Positions 20,074 through 29,771 of a DNA stretch of 64,000 nt are shown here, piece after piece. Location of the stretch: positions 62,001 through 126,000 of the forward strand of contig CALCXM010000081.1 in NCBI GenBank assembly GCA_937905825.1. The letters are read 5' to 3'. The stretch's first letter is position 1. Each line of letters opens with the position of its first letter. A program made the position numbers and the translations under genes. This DNA is from an uncultured bacterium. Lineage in GTDB: Bacteria > Planctomycetota > UBA1135 > GCA-002686595. A model generated the notes under the pieces. It had not been told where the DNA came from. It made no database searches and saw nothing but the letters and a program-made list of their open reading frames with translations.

Positions 20074-21144
20074 ATGCCCCACCGTATCTCCTTTCGTCGG
20101 TCCCAAAGCTCCTCAGGAGCGGATGGAGACGACTCCCAAGGTCTCAGCAAGCGCTTGAGCGCCGTCGCTCAGGACGAGGCTGCAGACGCGCAGGATGTCG
20201 TGCGTGAAACCGCGGAGATCATCCGACGTTGGATCAAGGACCGACCGCACTCCTGGGAGAAGGACCCGCAAGCCGCGGGCGAAGGCCTCGAAGCCGGCAT
20301 GGCCGAATGGGTTGCGCGCCAGGGTTGGCGAGGCTGCTGCGCAAACTTCACCCAAGCACTGCGAGTCGCCTTTGCTGCCAGCGAAGGCAAGGGATTGCGC
20401 GCGGAGCTGGCGGAGGAGCTCGGATCTTGGGCGTCGGCAGACACCGAATACGGCGGACCCTTGCCGAGCCCCAAGGGCCTGACTCCGCACGTTCTCAAGA
20501 CCCTGCAGCGTGGGGAAGAGATTCTGATCCACGGCCGCTCGGAGGCCATCCTCGAAGCGACCACGCGCGCACAACAAGCGGGGCTCTTTCCCCGGGTGAC
20601 CCTCGCGCTCAGCGCCTGCGATCAAGCGGGCAAGCGCACCGCCCGTCAACTCTCGAGCCAGGGCGTCGCCGTCCGACTCGTTTGGGACGCCGCCTTGATC
20701 GCGTGCTTGGCGAGCGCCGATCACATCTGGCTCGCGACGGAGGGCATCGGGCCAGGGGCTTTCATCAGCCGCATCGGCGCGAACTCCTTGGTGGCCGAGG
20801 CCAACCGCCTGGAGATCCCAGTCAGCGTGCTCTGCACAACAGACGCCGTGTTGCCCGGGGGCGAAATCGCCCTGCCGGCTTGGGGCGACGACGAGAAGTG
20901 GCAGCTTTGGAGTCAAGGTCCTGAAGGGGTCAAGATCGAAGCGCAGCCTTACCAGATCATCGACGCACGAGGCGTCGCCCGTTGGATAACGGAAGAGGGC
21001 CTTCAGGACCTGGGCGACCTCTGCGTCCGCCACCAACAATTGGGAGCTGCACCCCTGTGCGGATCCACCTACGACAATAAGAACGTTCACGCGAACACAG
21101 AATCCGCCGGTCTGACAACGACCCCATTCTCGGATGACAGATAA
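20074..21144 (+). CDS. eIF-2B alpha/beta/delta (MtnA-like) family protein
   Basis: A 356-residue protein. The C-terminal two thirds resemble the eIF-2B/MTNA Rossmann-like domain: [33 protein letters not shown], and a block near residues 215-240 ([22 protein letters not shown]) corresponding to the family GAD...NKIGT signature, with NK changed to SR. MtnA catalytic residues are not clearly preserved, so it may be a sugar-phosphate isomerase or a paralogue of unknown role. Its stop overlaps the gyrA start by 11 bp (ATGACAGATAA), indicating coupling. Confidence 0.7.
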   Translation: MPHRISFRRSQSSSGADGDDSQGLSKRLSAVAQDEAADAQDVVRETAEIIRRWIKDRPHSWEKDPQAAGEGLEAGMAEWVARQGWRGCCANFTQALRVAFAASEGKGLRAELAEELGSWASADTEYGGPLPSPKGLTPHVLKTLQRGEEILIHGRSEAILEATTRAQQAGLFPRVTLALSACDQAGKRTARQLSSQGVAVRLVWDAALIACLASADHIWLATEGIGPGAFISRIGANSLVAEANRLEIPVSVLCTTDAVLPGGEIALPAWGDDEKWQLWSQGPEGVKIEAQPYQIIDARGVARWITEEGLQDLGDLCVRHQQLGAAPLCGSTYDNKNVHANTESAGLTTTPFSDDR

Positions 21145-23758
21145 CGAAGATAACATCGCACTGCGCCCCATCGGAAACGTGACCGGGCGTTCGATCGTGG
21201 AAGAAATGAAGGAGTCGTACCTCACGTACGCCCTCAGCGTGATCAAAGCACGCGCCCTTCCCGACGTGCGAGATGGCTTGAAGCCTTCCCAGCGGCGCAT
21301 CCTAGTGGCCATGGACGACTTGAACTTGGGCCCGCGCGCCAAGTACCGCAAGTGTGCCAAGGTTGCCGGTGACACATCGGGTAACTACCACCCGCACGGT
21401 GAAGCGGTCGTCTACCCGACGATGGTCCGCATGGCCCAAGACTTCTCCTTGCGCTACCCACTCGTGGACGGTCAAGGAAACTTCGGTTCCATCGACGGCG
21501 ACCCACCCGCCGCTATGCGATACACGGAGGCTCGCATGGCGGGACCTGCCGTGGAGCTCTTGATGGACCTGGACAAGGACACCGTCAACTACGAGTGGAA
21601 CTACGACGAGACGCGCAAGCAGCCAACCGTCTTGCCGAGCCGTCTGCCGAATCTTTTGGTGAATGGTTCCGACGGCATCGCGGTGGGCATGGCTTGCTCC
21701 TTGCCTCCGCACAACCTGCGTGAGATTTGCCAAGCGTTGCGCGCGGTGCTCACCGATCACAACGTGACCCTGGCCGAATTGTGCCAGATCGTGAAGGGCC
21801 CTGACTTCCCCACGGGTGGAATCATCATGGGCCGCAGCGGCATCGGTCAGGCCTACACCACCGGGCGTGGACATGTTCGCCTGCGTGCTCGCCACCACGT
21901 GGAGCCCAAGGGCACCAACCGCGAACAGCTAGTCATCACCGAGATTCCTTATCAGGTGAAGAAGACCACGATTATCGACAAGATCGTCGAGGTCGTGCGC
22001 GATGCTCGCATCACGGGTATCTCGGACGTGCGTGATGAGTCGGATCGTCAAGGCATGCGCCTGGTGGTGGAACTCAAGCGCGGTGAAGACCCGCAGGTCA
22101 TTGCGAATCAGCTCTTTAAGTTCACCTCGCTGCAAACGACCTACTCGATCATCAACCTGGCGATCGACAAGGAACAGCCGCGAACCTTCACCCTGCGCGG
22201 TTTGCTCGATGCGTTCATCGATCACCGCCGTGAAGTGATCCGGCGCCGGACGCAGTTCTTGTTGAACAAAGCGGAAGAGCGTCTGCACATCGTCGAGGGT
22301 TTGCGGATCGCCGTCGACAACATCGACGAGGTCATCAAGATCATTCGCGCCAGCGCCAGCCGCGAAGCCGCGAAGGTTGAGTTGGGTGCGGCCTTCAGTC
22401 TCTCCGACCGCCAGTGTCAGGCCATCGTCGACATGCGACTGGGCAGTTTGACGGGCTTGGAGCGTGACAAGTTGCAAGAGGAAGAGAACAAGCTCTTGGC
22501 CGAGATCGGAAACTACAAAGACATCCTGGCGCGCGACGAACGCGTCGTGGAATTCATCCGCACGGACTTGGACGAGATCGAAGCCAAGTACGGCGACGAG
22601 CGCCGCACTGAGATTTCCCTCGAGGAAGTTGGCGGCTTCAACATCGAAGAGTTGATCACGGAAGACCTGATGGTCGTGACCTTCTCCCGCGATGGCTACG
22701 TCAAGCGCACGGCGAGCGACACCTACCGGGCCCAGGCTCGCGGTGGTCGCGGCATCAAGGGCTCGGACTCGAAGGAAGGCGACGTGCTCAAGTCGCTCTT
22801 CATCGCGGGAACCCATGACACGCTCCTGTGCTTCTCGAACATGGGCAAGGTGTACTGGCTCAAGGTCTACAACTTGCCGGAAGCGGGTCGCACCTCGAAG
22901 GGCCGTTCCATCTCGAACCTGATCACCCTGGACGAGAACGAGGAAATCACGAACGTCCTGAGAGTGAAAGACTTCGAAGAGGAAGGCGCGGTGTTCTTTG
23001 CGACGAAGAAAGGCGTGGTGAAGAAGACACCCCTGGAAGCCTTCTCGCGTCCGAAGAAGGGCGGCATCTGGGCCATCAAGTTGGAAGAGGACGATTCTGT
23101 CGTTGGCGTGGGGCTTTCCAACCCCGGCGACACGGTCTTGCTCGGAACTGCTCAAGGCCGCGCGATCCGTTTCGACGAGGCGGCGGCGCGCAGCATGGGA
23201 CGAACGGCACGCGGTGTGCGCGGTATCCGCTTGAAGGAAGGGGACCTTGTGGTTGGCATGATCGTCGCGGACAAGGAGCAAACCATCCTCACGGCAACCG
23301 CTCAGGGCTATGGCAAGCGCACGCCCCTCGAGGAGTACCCGATCAAAGGACGCGGCGGCCAAGGGGTCATCAACATCCGTTGCAGCGAACGCAACGGCGA
23401 CGTGATCGGTCTCTCGATTTGTGTTGAAGGGGATGACGTCATGTTCATCACTGCCTCCGGGATGATTGTGCGCACCGAGGTGACAGCCATCAGCACCATT
23501 GGACGCAACACCCAAGGGGTGCGACTCGTGAACTTGAAGGGTGAAGATGCCCTGGTCGCTGCGGAAGTTGTTTCCGAAGCGGACATCGAGAAGTACACGA
23601 CGGAAATCACCGATGCTCCCGCCGATGGAGAGCAGCCAGCGCCTGCTACCGAAGGGGAAGACGGGGCTGAGCTTGAAGGCGACGACGAGTCGAGGGACGA
23701 TTCCGAAGAGGATTCCGCTGCTGACAAATCCGAGGACAACAGCGAGGACGAGGAATAG
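21134..23758 (+). CDS. gyrA: DNA gyrase subunit A
   Basis: An 874-residue type IIA topoisomerase subunit. The catalytic tyrosine is Tyr130 in [10 protein letters not shown]. The GyrA box that wraps DNA is QARGGRG (from residue 534), which marks it as gyrase rather than topoisomerase IV. Beta-pinwheel repeats follow, and an acidic tail (many D/E after residue 825) ends the protein. The positions matching E. coli Ser83 and Asp87 are Ala91 and Pro95. It sits after an eIF-2B-like gene and 5 bp before yqeY; gyrB is not in the window. Confidence 0.95.
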   Translation: MTDNEDNIALRPIGNVTGRSIVEEMKESYLTYALSVIKARALPDVRDGLKPSQRRILVAMDDLNLGPRAKYRKCAKVAGDTSGNYHPHGEAVVYPTMVRMAQDFSLRYPLVDGQGNFGSIDGDPPAAMRYTEARMAGPAVELLMDLDKDTVNYEWNYDETRKQPTVLPSRLPNLLVNGSDGIAVGMACSLPPHNLREICQALRAVLTDHNVTLAELCQIVKGPDFPTGGIIMGRSGIGQAYTTGRGHVRLRARHHVEPKGTNREQLVITEIPYQVKKTTIIDKIVEVVRDARITGISDVRDESDRQGMRLVVELKRGEDPQVIANQLFKFTSLQTTYSIINLAIDKEQPRTFTLRGLLDAFIDHRREVIRRRTQFLLNKAEERLHIVEGLRIAVDNIDEVIKIIRASASREAAKVELGAAFSLSDRQCQAIVDMRLGSLTGLERDKLQEEENKLLAEIGNYKDILARDERVVEFIRTDLDEIEAKYGDERRTEISLEEVGGFNIEELITEDLMVVTFSRDGYVKRTASDTYRAQARGGRGIKGSDSKEGDVLKSLFIAGTHDTLLCFSNMGKVYWLKVYNLPEAGRTSKGRSISNLITLDENEEITNVLRVKDFEEEGAVFFATKKGVVKKTPLEAFSRPKKGGIWAIKLEEDDSVVGVGLSNPGDTVLLGTAQGRAIRFDEAAARSMGRTARGVRGIRLKEGDLVVGMIVADKEQTILTATAQGYGKRTPLEEYPIKGRGGQGVINIRCSERNGDVIGLSICVEGDDVMFITASGMIVRTEVTAISTIGRNTQGVRLVNLKGEDALVAAEVVSEADIEKYTTEITDAPADGEQPAPATEGEDGAELEGDDESRDDSEEDSAADKSEDNSEDEE

Positions 23759-23763
23759 AAGTC

Positions 23764-24210
23764 ATGACTCTCCTCGAGAAGATTGCTGACGACCTCAAGC
23801 AGGCCATGCGCGACAAGAACGAAGTCGCCCGTGACACCTTGCGCATGATCCAGGCGGACATGAAGAACCTGCGCATCGAGCTGCAACGGGACCTCAAGGA
23901 CGAAGACGCCCTTGAGGTCCTGGCTCGCGGCGTGAAGACGCGCACGGATTCCTTCGAGCAGTACACCAAACACGACCGACCCGAGTTGGCCGCGAAAGAG
24001 CAGGCCGAGATCGATGTGATCAAAGGCTACCTGCCCGAGAAGATGTCGGATGAGGACGCGCGCGAGGCCGTTAAGGTGGCCATTGCTGAAAGTGGCGCGA
24101 CTTCCATGAAGGACATGGGCGCGGTCATGAAGTCGTTGATGGCCAAGCACAAAGGCTTGATCGACGGCAAGCTGGCCCAGACGCTCCTGCGAGAACAGTT
24201 GGGATCCTGA
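23764..24210 (+). CDS. yqeY: GatB/YqeY domain protein
   Basis: A 148-residue stand-alone YqeY protein, the tail domain also found in the amidotransferase subunit GatB. Family blocks are LKQAMRDKNEVARDTLRMI, YLPEKMSDEDARE and MGAVMKSLMAKHKGLIDG. A role in tRNA-dependent amidation or tRNA binding is inferred for the family. It is located between gyrA (5 bp) and murJ (2 bp) in one operon. Confidence 0.92.
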   Translation: MTLLEKIADDLKQAMRDKNEVARDTLRMIQADMKNLRIELQRDLKDEDALEVLARGVKTRTDSFEQYTKHDRPELAAKEQAEIDVIKGYLPEKMSDEDAREAVKVAIAESGATSMKDMGAVMKSLMAKHKGLIDGKLAQTLLREQLGS

Positions 24211-24212
24211 AG

Positions 24213-25862
24213 GTGGGCCACGCGGATCGGGTGGTCCAACGCCAGGCTGGCGTGGGCAAGCGGACCGTGTGGATTTCGATCCTCACCCTGCTCTCGCGGA
24301 TCCTTGGTCTCGTTCGCGAGGTGATCTCGGCGGCGCTCTTTGGTGATGCGTCCAAGGTCTACGATGCCTTCCTGTTTGCCTGGCGCATCCCCAACCTGTT
24401 CCGACGCTTTCTCGGCGAAGGAGCCCTGGCAACGTCCCTGCAGACGGCGCTGACAGCGGAGGATTCGACCAACGGCGATCAGGCGGGGGGCGCGCTCTTC
24501 GGTGCGACCTTTGCGCTCCTGGCGAGTTTGCTCGCAGCCTTGAGCACGGTGGTGATCCTAGGGATCTGGTTGATGCCAGATCGCATGCCGGGCACGGAGT
24601 TCTTATGGCTCGGCTCCGAACCCCAAGTGGTGCGTGAGCTAACCATCCGTCTCATGCCATTCGTTGTGTTCGTCTGCCTGACCGCGGCCGCTGGCGGGGC
24701 ATTGAACGTGCGTGGGCACTACACCATGCCGGCGATTGGACCGGTGCTCTTGAACGGCGTCTGGATCGGCGCCTTGCTCCTGATTCGCTGGTCGGCAGGG
24801 AACGACCCGAGCGTGAGCCTGGAGGCGCAGCTGCCTCTCGTGCGCTGGTTGGCTGGCGGCGTGCTGATGGCTGGCCTCGTGCAGCTCGTGGTCTTGCTGC
24901 CCGCCATGCGCTCCTGCGGCTTGTGGGGTAGCTCGGTTCCCATCTTGAGGCACAGCTCCGCGGCCTGGGCCGGCGCGCGCGGGGTTCTCAAGCGCAGTTT
25001 GCCCCTGGCCCTGGGAGCAGCTGTCTACCAGGTCAACGTGATGATCGACGGCATGATGGCCCAAGGCCTGCTCCCGGACGGCGGGCAGACGGTTCACTAT
25101 CTGGCCAATCGGGTCCAGCAGTTTCCCCTGGCTCTGGTGGCCGTTGCGGCCACCACGGCGGTCTTCCCGGCCCTCGCCGCCCTGGGCCAGCAACGACGCC
25201 TGGAGGACTTGCGGGGCCTGCACGACAGGACCCAGCGCAATGTCCTGTTCGTCGCCCTGCCGGCGACCTTCGGCTTAGCAGCCTTGGCCCTGCCGGTCAC
25301 CTCGGCCTTGTTTGAACACGGGAATTTCGAGGCTCAGGGGATCGAGCGCATGGCGAATGCCCTACGCATCTTGGCCTTCGCGATCTTACCCGCCGGTGCG
25401 GTTGGGCTTGTGGCCCGCACTTACTACTCGATGGGGGACTTCAAGACGCCGGTCCGCATGTCTTGCAGCATGTTGCTCGCCAACGTGGGGCTGAACTTCC
25501 TCTTCCTACGCTGGCTGGGCATGGACGCGGACGGTTTGGCGCTGGCGACGACCCTCTCCAGCTTCGGCAACTTGTTCCTCTTGCTGCCGGGCTTGAAGCG
25601 TCGACTTGGCTTGCCGCCGGCGCTCCCGGGATTCCCTCTGGCCTTCACAAAGATGCTGATTGCCGCGGGCCTGTGCGGACTTGCTGCGAATCTCGTTTCG
25701 CAAGTGAAGCTCCCAGGGCTCGCACACAGCTTGCATCTACTCCTCGCAATCGGGGCCGGTGTTGGGGCCTATGTGCTTGGTTCAATGCTCTTGAAGGTTC
25801 CCGAGTGCGCACACTTTGCGCCTCGGATCCATAGGGTAAGTGCTAAGTTCCGCCGAAAGTGA
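24213..25862 (+). CDS. murJ: Lipid II flippase MurJ
   Basis: A 549-residue MOP-superfamily membrane protein with about 14 helices. The MurJ N-terminal signature is clear: SRILGLVREVISAALFGD, then YDAFLFAWRIPNLFRRFLGEG. LANRVQQFPLALVAVA and TYYSMGDFKTPVR are further family blocks. It flips lipid-linked peptidoglycan precursor across the inner membrane. GTG start 2 bp after yqeY. Together with dapF it indicates peptidoglycan synthesis. Confidence 0.93.
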   Translation: MGHADRVVQRQAGVGKRTVWISILTLLSRILGLVREVISAALFGDASKVYDAFLFAWRIPNLFRRFLGEGALATSLQTALTAEDSTNGDQAGGALFGATFALLASLLAALSTVVILGIWLMPDRMPGTEFLWLGSEPQVVRELTIRLMPFVVFVCLTAAAGGALNVRGHYTMPAIGPVLLNGVWIGALLLIRWSAGNDPSVSLEAQLPLVRWLAGGVLMAGLVQLVVLLPAMRSCGLWGSSVPILRHSSAAWAGARGVLKRSLPLALGAAVYQVNVMIDGMMAQGLLPDGGQTVHYLANRVQQFPLALVAVAATTAVFPALAALGQQRRLEDLRGLHDRTQRNVLFVALPATFGLAALALPVTSALFEHGNFEAQGIERMANALRILAFAILPAGAVGLVARTYYSMGDFKTPVRMSCSMLLANVGLNFLFLRWLGMDADGLALATTLSSFGNLFLLLPGLKRRLGLPPALPGFPLAFTKMLIAAGLCGLAANLVSQVKLPGLAHSLHLLLAIGAGVGAYVLGSMLLKVPECAHFAPRIHRVSAKFRRK

Positions 25863-26149
25863 TCGGGGACCTCTGTGTTGTGGACCTAAGTGACACAACC
25901 ACAAGTTCTAGGGTTGGTTCTCAGACACGGGAGCCGAAATTCGTTGGGGGAGCTCGCCTTACTTCGCTACGTTTATACGTCCGCAGTGGGGGGAGAATGT
26001 CTCCTGGATCTAGTGAGTTGGCCGGTACCTGAAAAGGCTTAACTCTTTTATTGAGACTAGGTTACATTGCCTGCCGCGGCCGGGTCAGCCCCCCAGGGTC
26101 CCCGTTAGGAGTCCAAGCAACGAAACCCTTATTTAGGAGAGAGCGGACT

Positions 26150-28678
26150 GTGAATCCAACCGCACAAATCACCACTAGCGACTCGACGAACGACCAAGGC
26201 AACCTGGCCGGATCGCAAGCCGCAATCCTCGAGTCCGTCGATCCCCCGGCCCACCTGGTGGACCCGGATCTGACGCCTAATGCCATTACGGTGCTCGAGC
26301 GTCGCTACTTGAAAAAGGATCCCGAGACCTCCGCGGTCATCGAGACCCCTCGTCAGTTGTTTTGGCGCGTGGCCTCCGCCGTGGCGAAGGCTGAATTGAT
26401 GTACGCCCCGGAACAGGCGGAGCGCGCAGTGAGTGTTGCCGAAGAGTTCTACGGTCTCATGGCCCGGCGCGAGTTCCTCCCGAACAGCCCGTGCTTGATG
26501 AACGCCGGCCGCGAGATGGGAATGCTCTCTGCCTGCTTCGTGATTCCGGTCGAGGATTCGATCGACGGCATCTTCGAGGCGATCAAGGCCACGGCCCTGA
26601 TTCAGAAAGCTGGCGGCGGAACCGGTTTCAGCTTCTCCCGCTTGCGCCCCCAAGGGGACTTGGTGGCTTCCTCCGGAGGCACCACCGAAGGCCCCATGTC
26701 GTTCATGCAGGTCTTCTCCAAGGCCACGGACGCGATTCAGCAAGGTGCCTTCCGGCGCGGCGCCAACATGGGAATGTTGCGCATCGACCACCCGGACATC
26801 AACAGCTTCATCGAGATCAAGGACGACCGCTCCAAGCTCCAGAACTACAACCTCTCTGTTGCGGTCACGGACAAGTTCTGTGACGCGGTCAAGCGGAATC
26901 CGGGCGCCATCCACGAGGTCACCAACCCGCGCACAGGCAAGGTGGAGAAACTGGCCAAGCGCGACGCGCAAGGTCAGCCCACCGGCGAGTTCTGGACAGT
27001 CGGGGAGATGTGGACACGCATCATCACCCACGCCCACGAAAGCGGCGAGCCGGGCGTGATCTTCATCGATCGCATCAACCGTCAAAACCCGATCAAGAAT
27101 GTCGGGGTAATCGAGGCCACCAACCCTTGTGGTGAGCAACCCCTGCACCCCTACGACTCCTGCAACTTGGGCTCAGTCAACCTGGGCATCCTCGTCAAGG
27201 AAGTGAACGGCGAACAGGCCTTCGACTGGGATCACTACAAGAGCATCATCCACACCGGGACGCGTTTCTTGGACAACGTCATCGACGTCAACAAGTACCC
27301 GCTCAAGGCCATCGACAACATGTCGAAGACCACCCGGCGCATCGGCATCGGCGTGATGGGTTTCGCGGACGCCCTCTACAAGTTGGGCATCGCCTACAAC
27401 TCGGAGGAAGGTCTCGCGTTCGGAGAGCAGGTCATGAAGGTGCTCAACGATGAGTCGCACCTGGCCTCCGAAATCCTGGCGGACGAGCGTTCGGTGTTCC
27501 CCGCCTGGGAAGGATCCGATTGGGAGGCCCAAGGTCGACCGATCCGCAACTCCTACACGACCACGGTGGCGCCAACGGGAACCATCTCGATCCTGGCCAA
27601 CTGCTCCGGCGGCATCGAGCCCATGTTCAGCTTGGCCTTCGACCGTCAGGTCATGAAGGACACGTCGGGCAAGCCGACGATCATGCGTGAGGTGAACTAC
27701 GTCTTCGAGAGCAAGGCTCGCGCGGAAGGTCATTACAGTGATGAACTCGTTGAGCGGGCGATCACGGAAGGCACGATCCAATACGTGGAGGAGATGCCCG
27801 AAGAGTTCAAGCGGGTCTTCGTGACTGCCCACGACATCACTCCTCTGTGGCACATGCGCATGCAGTCCGCCTTCCAGCGGCACTGTGACGCGTCGATCTC
27901 CAAGACCATCAACTTCCCGGCTGAGGCGACGGTGGATGATGTGCGGATGATTTATGAATTGGCCATCGACGAAAACGTCAAAGGCATCACGGTCTACCGC
28001 GACGGTTGCCGAGAGATGCAGCCCATGGCCCTCAAGCAGGAAGCAAAGTCTGCTGAGGCCCCCGCTGCTCCGCGGCTCGACGAGACGGCTCTGCTCACCA
28101 AGCCCGATATGCAGGGCAACCCCGAGCTAGCGCCGATTCGTTTGCCTGAGATCATGAGTTGCCTGCGCATCCGTCAGATGACGCCCTTTGGCAACATGCA
28201 CGTGAAGGTCTCGGTGGATCCGATCTCTGGTCGCGAGCGGGAAGTCTTCGCCCAGCTGGGCAAGGGCGGCGACGTGGCGAACTCAGACCTGGAAGCCATT
28301 TGCCGTATCTTGAGCTTGTGGCTGCGTTCGAACGGCAGTTTGCAGCTGGCGATCAAGCAGTTGGACGGCATCGGCTCCAGCATGACCGTGCCCACCAAGG
28401 ATGGACGCATCATGTCTCTGGCCGACGGATTGGCCCGCGCCCTGGCGCGCTACTTGGAGGCCAAGAATCAGAATGGCCTGCACGCACTGCTGCTCGGAAA
28501 TCAGACGCCGGTCATGACGGCCCCGGACATGATCCCCCAGGCTCCGCGCCCGGCGGCCGCATCCAAGTCGCCGCGCAATGTGGCGCAGTACAAGCTGAAG
28601 TGTCCGCAATGCACGGGCACCTTGGCCTTCGAGGAAGGCTGCGTGAAGTGCTACGGCTGCGGATTCAGCCAGTGCTAG
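26150..28678 (+). CDS. nrdJ: Vitamin B12-dependent (class II) ribonucleoside-diphosphate reductase
   Basis: About 842 aa from GTG 26150, supported by AGGAGA nine bases upstream. Motifs are SPCLMNAGREMGMLSACFV, IQKAGGGTGFSFSRLRP, the active-site NPCGEQ (Cys about 327) followed by DSCNLGSVNL, and TGTISILANCSGGIEP. Six cysteines in the last 25 residues form the redox-active and zinc-like tail. It uses adenosylcobalamin to make deoxyribonucleotides. A 287-bp untranslated gap precedes it, in which no cobalamin riboswitch core (GCCACTG) is visible. Confidence 0.95.
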   Translation: MNPTAQITTSDSTNDQGNLAGSQAAILESVDPPAHLVDPDLTPNAITVLERRYLKKDPETSAVIETPRQLFWRVASAVAKAELMYAPEQAERAVSVAEEFYGLMARREFLPNSPCLMNAGREMGMLSACFVIPVEDSIDGIFEAIKATALIQKAGGGTGFSFSRLRPQGDLVASSGGTTEGPMSFMQVFSKATDAIQQGAFRRGANMGMLRIDHPDINSFIEIKDDRSKLQNYNLSVAVTDKFCDAVKRNPGAIHEVTNPRTGKVEKLAKRDAQGQPTGEFWTVGEMWTRIITHAHESGEPGVIFIDRINRQNPIKNVGVIEATNPCGEQPLHPYDSCNLGSVNLGILVKEVNGEQAFDWDHYKSIIHTGTRFLDNVIDVNKYPLKAIDNMSKTTRRIGIGVMGFADALYKLGIAYNSEEGLAFGEQVMKVLNDESHLASEILADERSVFPAWEGSDWEAQGRPIRNSYTTTVAPTGTISILANCSGGIEPMFSLAFDRQVMKDTSGKPTIMREVNYVFESKARAEGHYSDELVERAITEGTIQYVEEMPEEFKRVFVTAHDITPLWHMRMQSAFQRHCDASISKTINFPAEATVDDVRMIYELAIDENVKGITVYRDGCREMQPMALKQEAKSAEAPAAPRLDETALLTKPDMQGNPELAPIRLPEIMSCLRIRQMTPFGNMHVKVSVDPISGREREVFAQLGKGGDVANSDLEAICRILSLWLRSNGSLQLAIKQLDGIGSSMTVPTKDGRIMSLADGLARALARYLEAKNQNGLHALLLGNQTPVMTAPDMIPQAPRPAAASKSPRNVAQYKLKCPQCTGTLAFEEGCVKCYGCGFSQC

Positions 28679-28726
28679 TCACGGTCTGAGAGCGGAGCGC
28701 GGCACACGGAACGCCACGCAAGAACA

Positions 28727-28761
28727 GGCGGCCCCTTGGGATTCAATTCCGAGGGGCCGCC
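28727..28761 (+). terminator. Intrinsic terminator after nrdJ
   Basis: GGCGGCCCC (28727-28735) pairs with GGGGCCGCC (28753-28761), with partial pairing inside the 17-base interior, followed by a short T-containing tail. It lies 49 bp past the nrdJ stop. Confidence 0.75.
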
Positions 28762-28873
28762 TTCATGTTCATCGCCCCCACGCTCGGACGGCCAGCTGCT
28801 CCAACGCATCGAAGCAACCGGATCTGCAAGAGCCCCAGGCAGGCAACGAGCTCTCGCCGATCCCCGCCGGATC

Positions 28874-29542
28874 CTACTCGTCCCCTTCCAACGGTTCCTT
28901 TTGTGCAGCCGCTTCCGCAGCTAGTTTCGCCTCACGAGTCTTGGCTCCCGGCAACCAATCGATCTCCTCGTACACCAGGTCTGTGAGCCTTCCCGTGCCG
29001 ACCCGCTCCAAGGTCATCTTGGCTCCATCCTCCGCGAGGAACTGCATCACGTTGCCCGCTAGCTTGATCGCGTACACTGAAATGTTCCCGGGGTACTGGG
29101 GGACCGTCATGCCCGAGCCGTCGTCGATCGAACCGATCAAGCAGGTGGCCATCAACTCGGAGAAGGCGTTGAAGTTCAACCGGTACGTGCCGGTCTGGAT
29201 GAAGCTCGAGACCTCGAACCCGTCCTCGTCGAAGTGGCCCATGTGCACTTCGATGCTGAGGAACTCGCCCGCGACGATCACGAACCCGGCGCTCTGCTTG
29301 CCTTCGTCCGTGAGGTCCGGAGCGATGTAGTCCATCATCTGCCAGGTGCCCTGCATCTCTCGCAGGGTCTGCACGTTGCTCGCGAGCCGTTTGAGCGTGG
29401 CCTCTTCCTTGGCCTGCTCCAGCTTCTGGAGTTGGGCGGCGAGACGCTGTTCCTTGGTAAGCGGGACATCTTGGGCGGCGAGGGCGGCCACCAGGGGCAG
29501 CAGCAAGATCGGGAGGAGCAGGGACTTGCGGGGCCAAAACAT
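28874..29542 (-). CDS. Secreted protein of unknown function
   Basis: About 222 aa from ATG 29542, chosen because MFWPRKSLLLPILLLPLVAALAAQ is a good signal peptide (described here as positions 1-24). A short coiled-coil follows (KEQRLAAQLQKLEQAKEE). The rest is beta-rich (MQGTWQMMDYIAPDL, FVIVAGEFLSIEVHMGHFD, GNVMQFLAEDGAKM), reminiscent of small lipocalin-like domains beginning GTW. No firm family assignment. It is divergent from the dsbD-like gene. Confidence 0.65.
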   Translation of the reverse strand: MFWPRKSLLLPILLLPLVAALAAQDVPLTKEQRLAAQLQKLEQAKEEATLKRLASNVQTLREMQGTWQMMDYIAPDLTDEGKQSAGFVIVAGEFLSIEVHMGHFDEDGFEVSSFIQTGTYRLNFNAFSELMATCLIGSIDDGSGMTVPQYPGNISVYAIKLAGNVMQFLAEDGAKMTLERVGTGRLTDLVYEEIDWLPGAKTREAKLAAEAAAQKEPLEGDE

Positions 29543-29771
29543 GGGCGGAGCGGTGGGTGTCGGGCCTGTCGGCGGGCAGACGAAATTCGTACAGGATTGT
29601 AATCGCGCGGGACGCACGAAGGCCGTATCCAGATCCGTTCCCCGTGGAGGCCTCGGTCAACTCCCGATCCCCCGGTCACAGACCGAGGCGGATCCCATAG
29701 GCGGCACAGCAATTCGAGTCTCCCGGCAACTGGGCGCCTCCGAAACCTCCAGGCATTGATATGGTCTCCCC

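Noticed and set aside
21929-23515. Long minus-strand frame antisense to gyrA
   Set aside because: Mirrors gyrA codon periodicity; gyrA is unmistakable on the other strand.
25863-26149. Cobalamin riboswitch upstream of nrdJ
   Set aside because: No GCCACTG...GGGAAGGC core or B12 box could be found.
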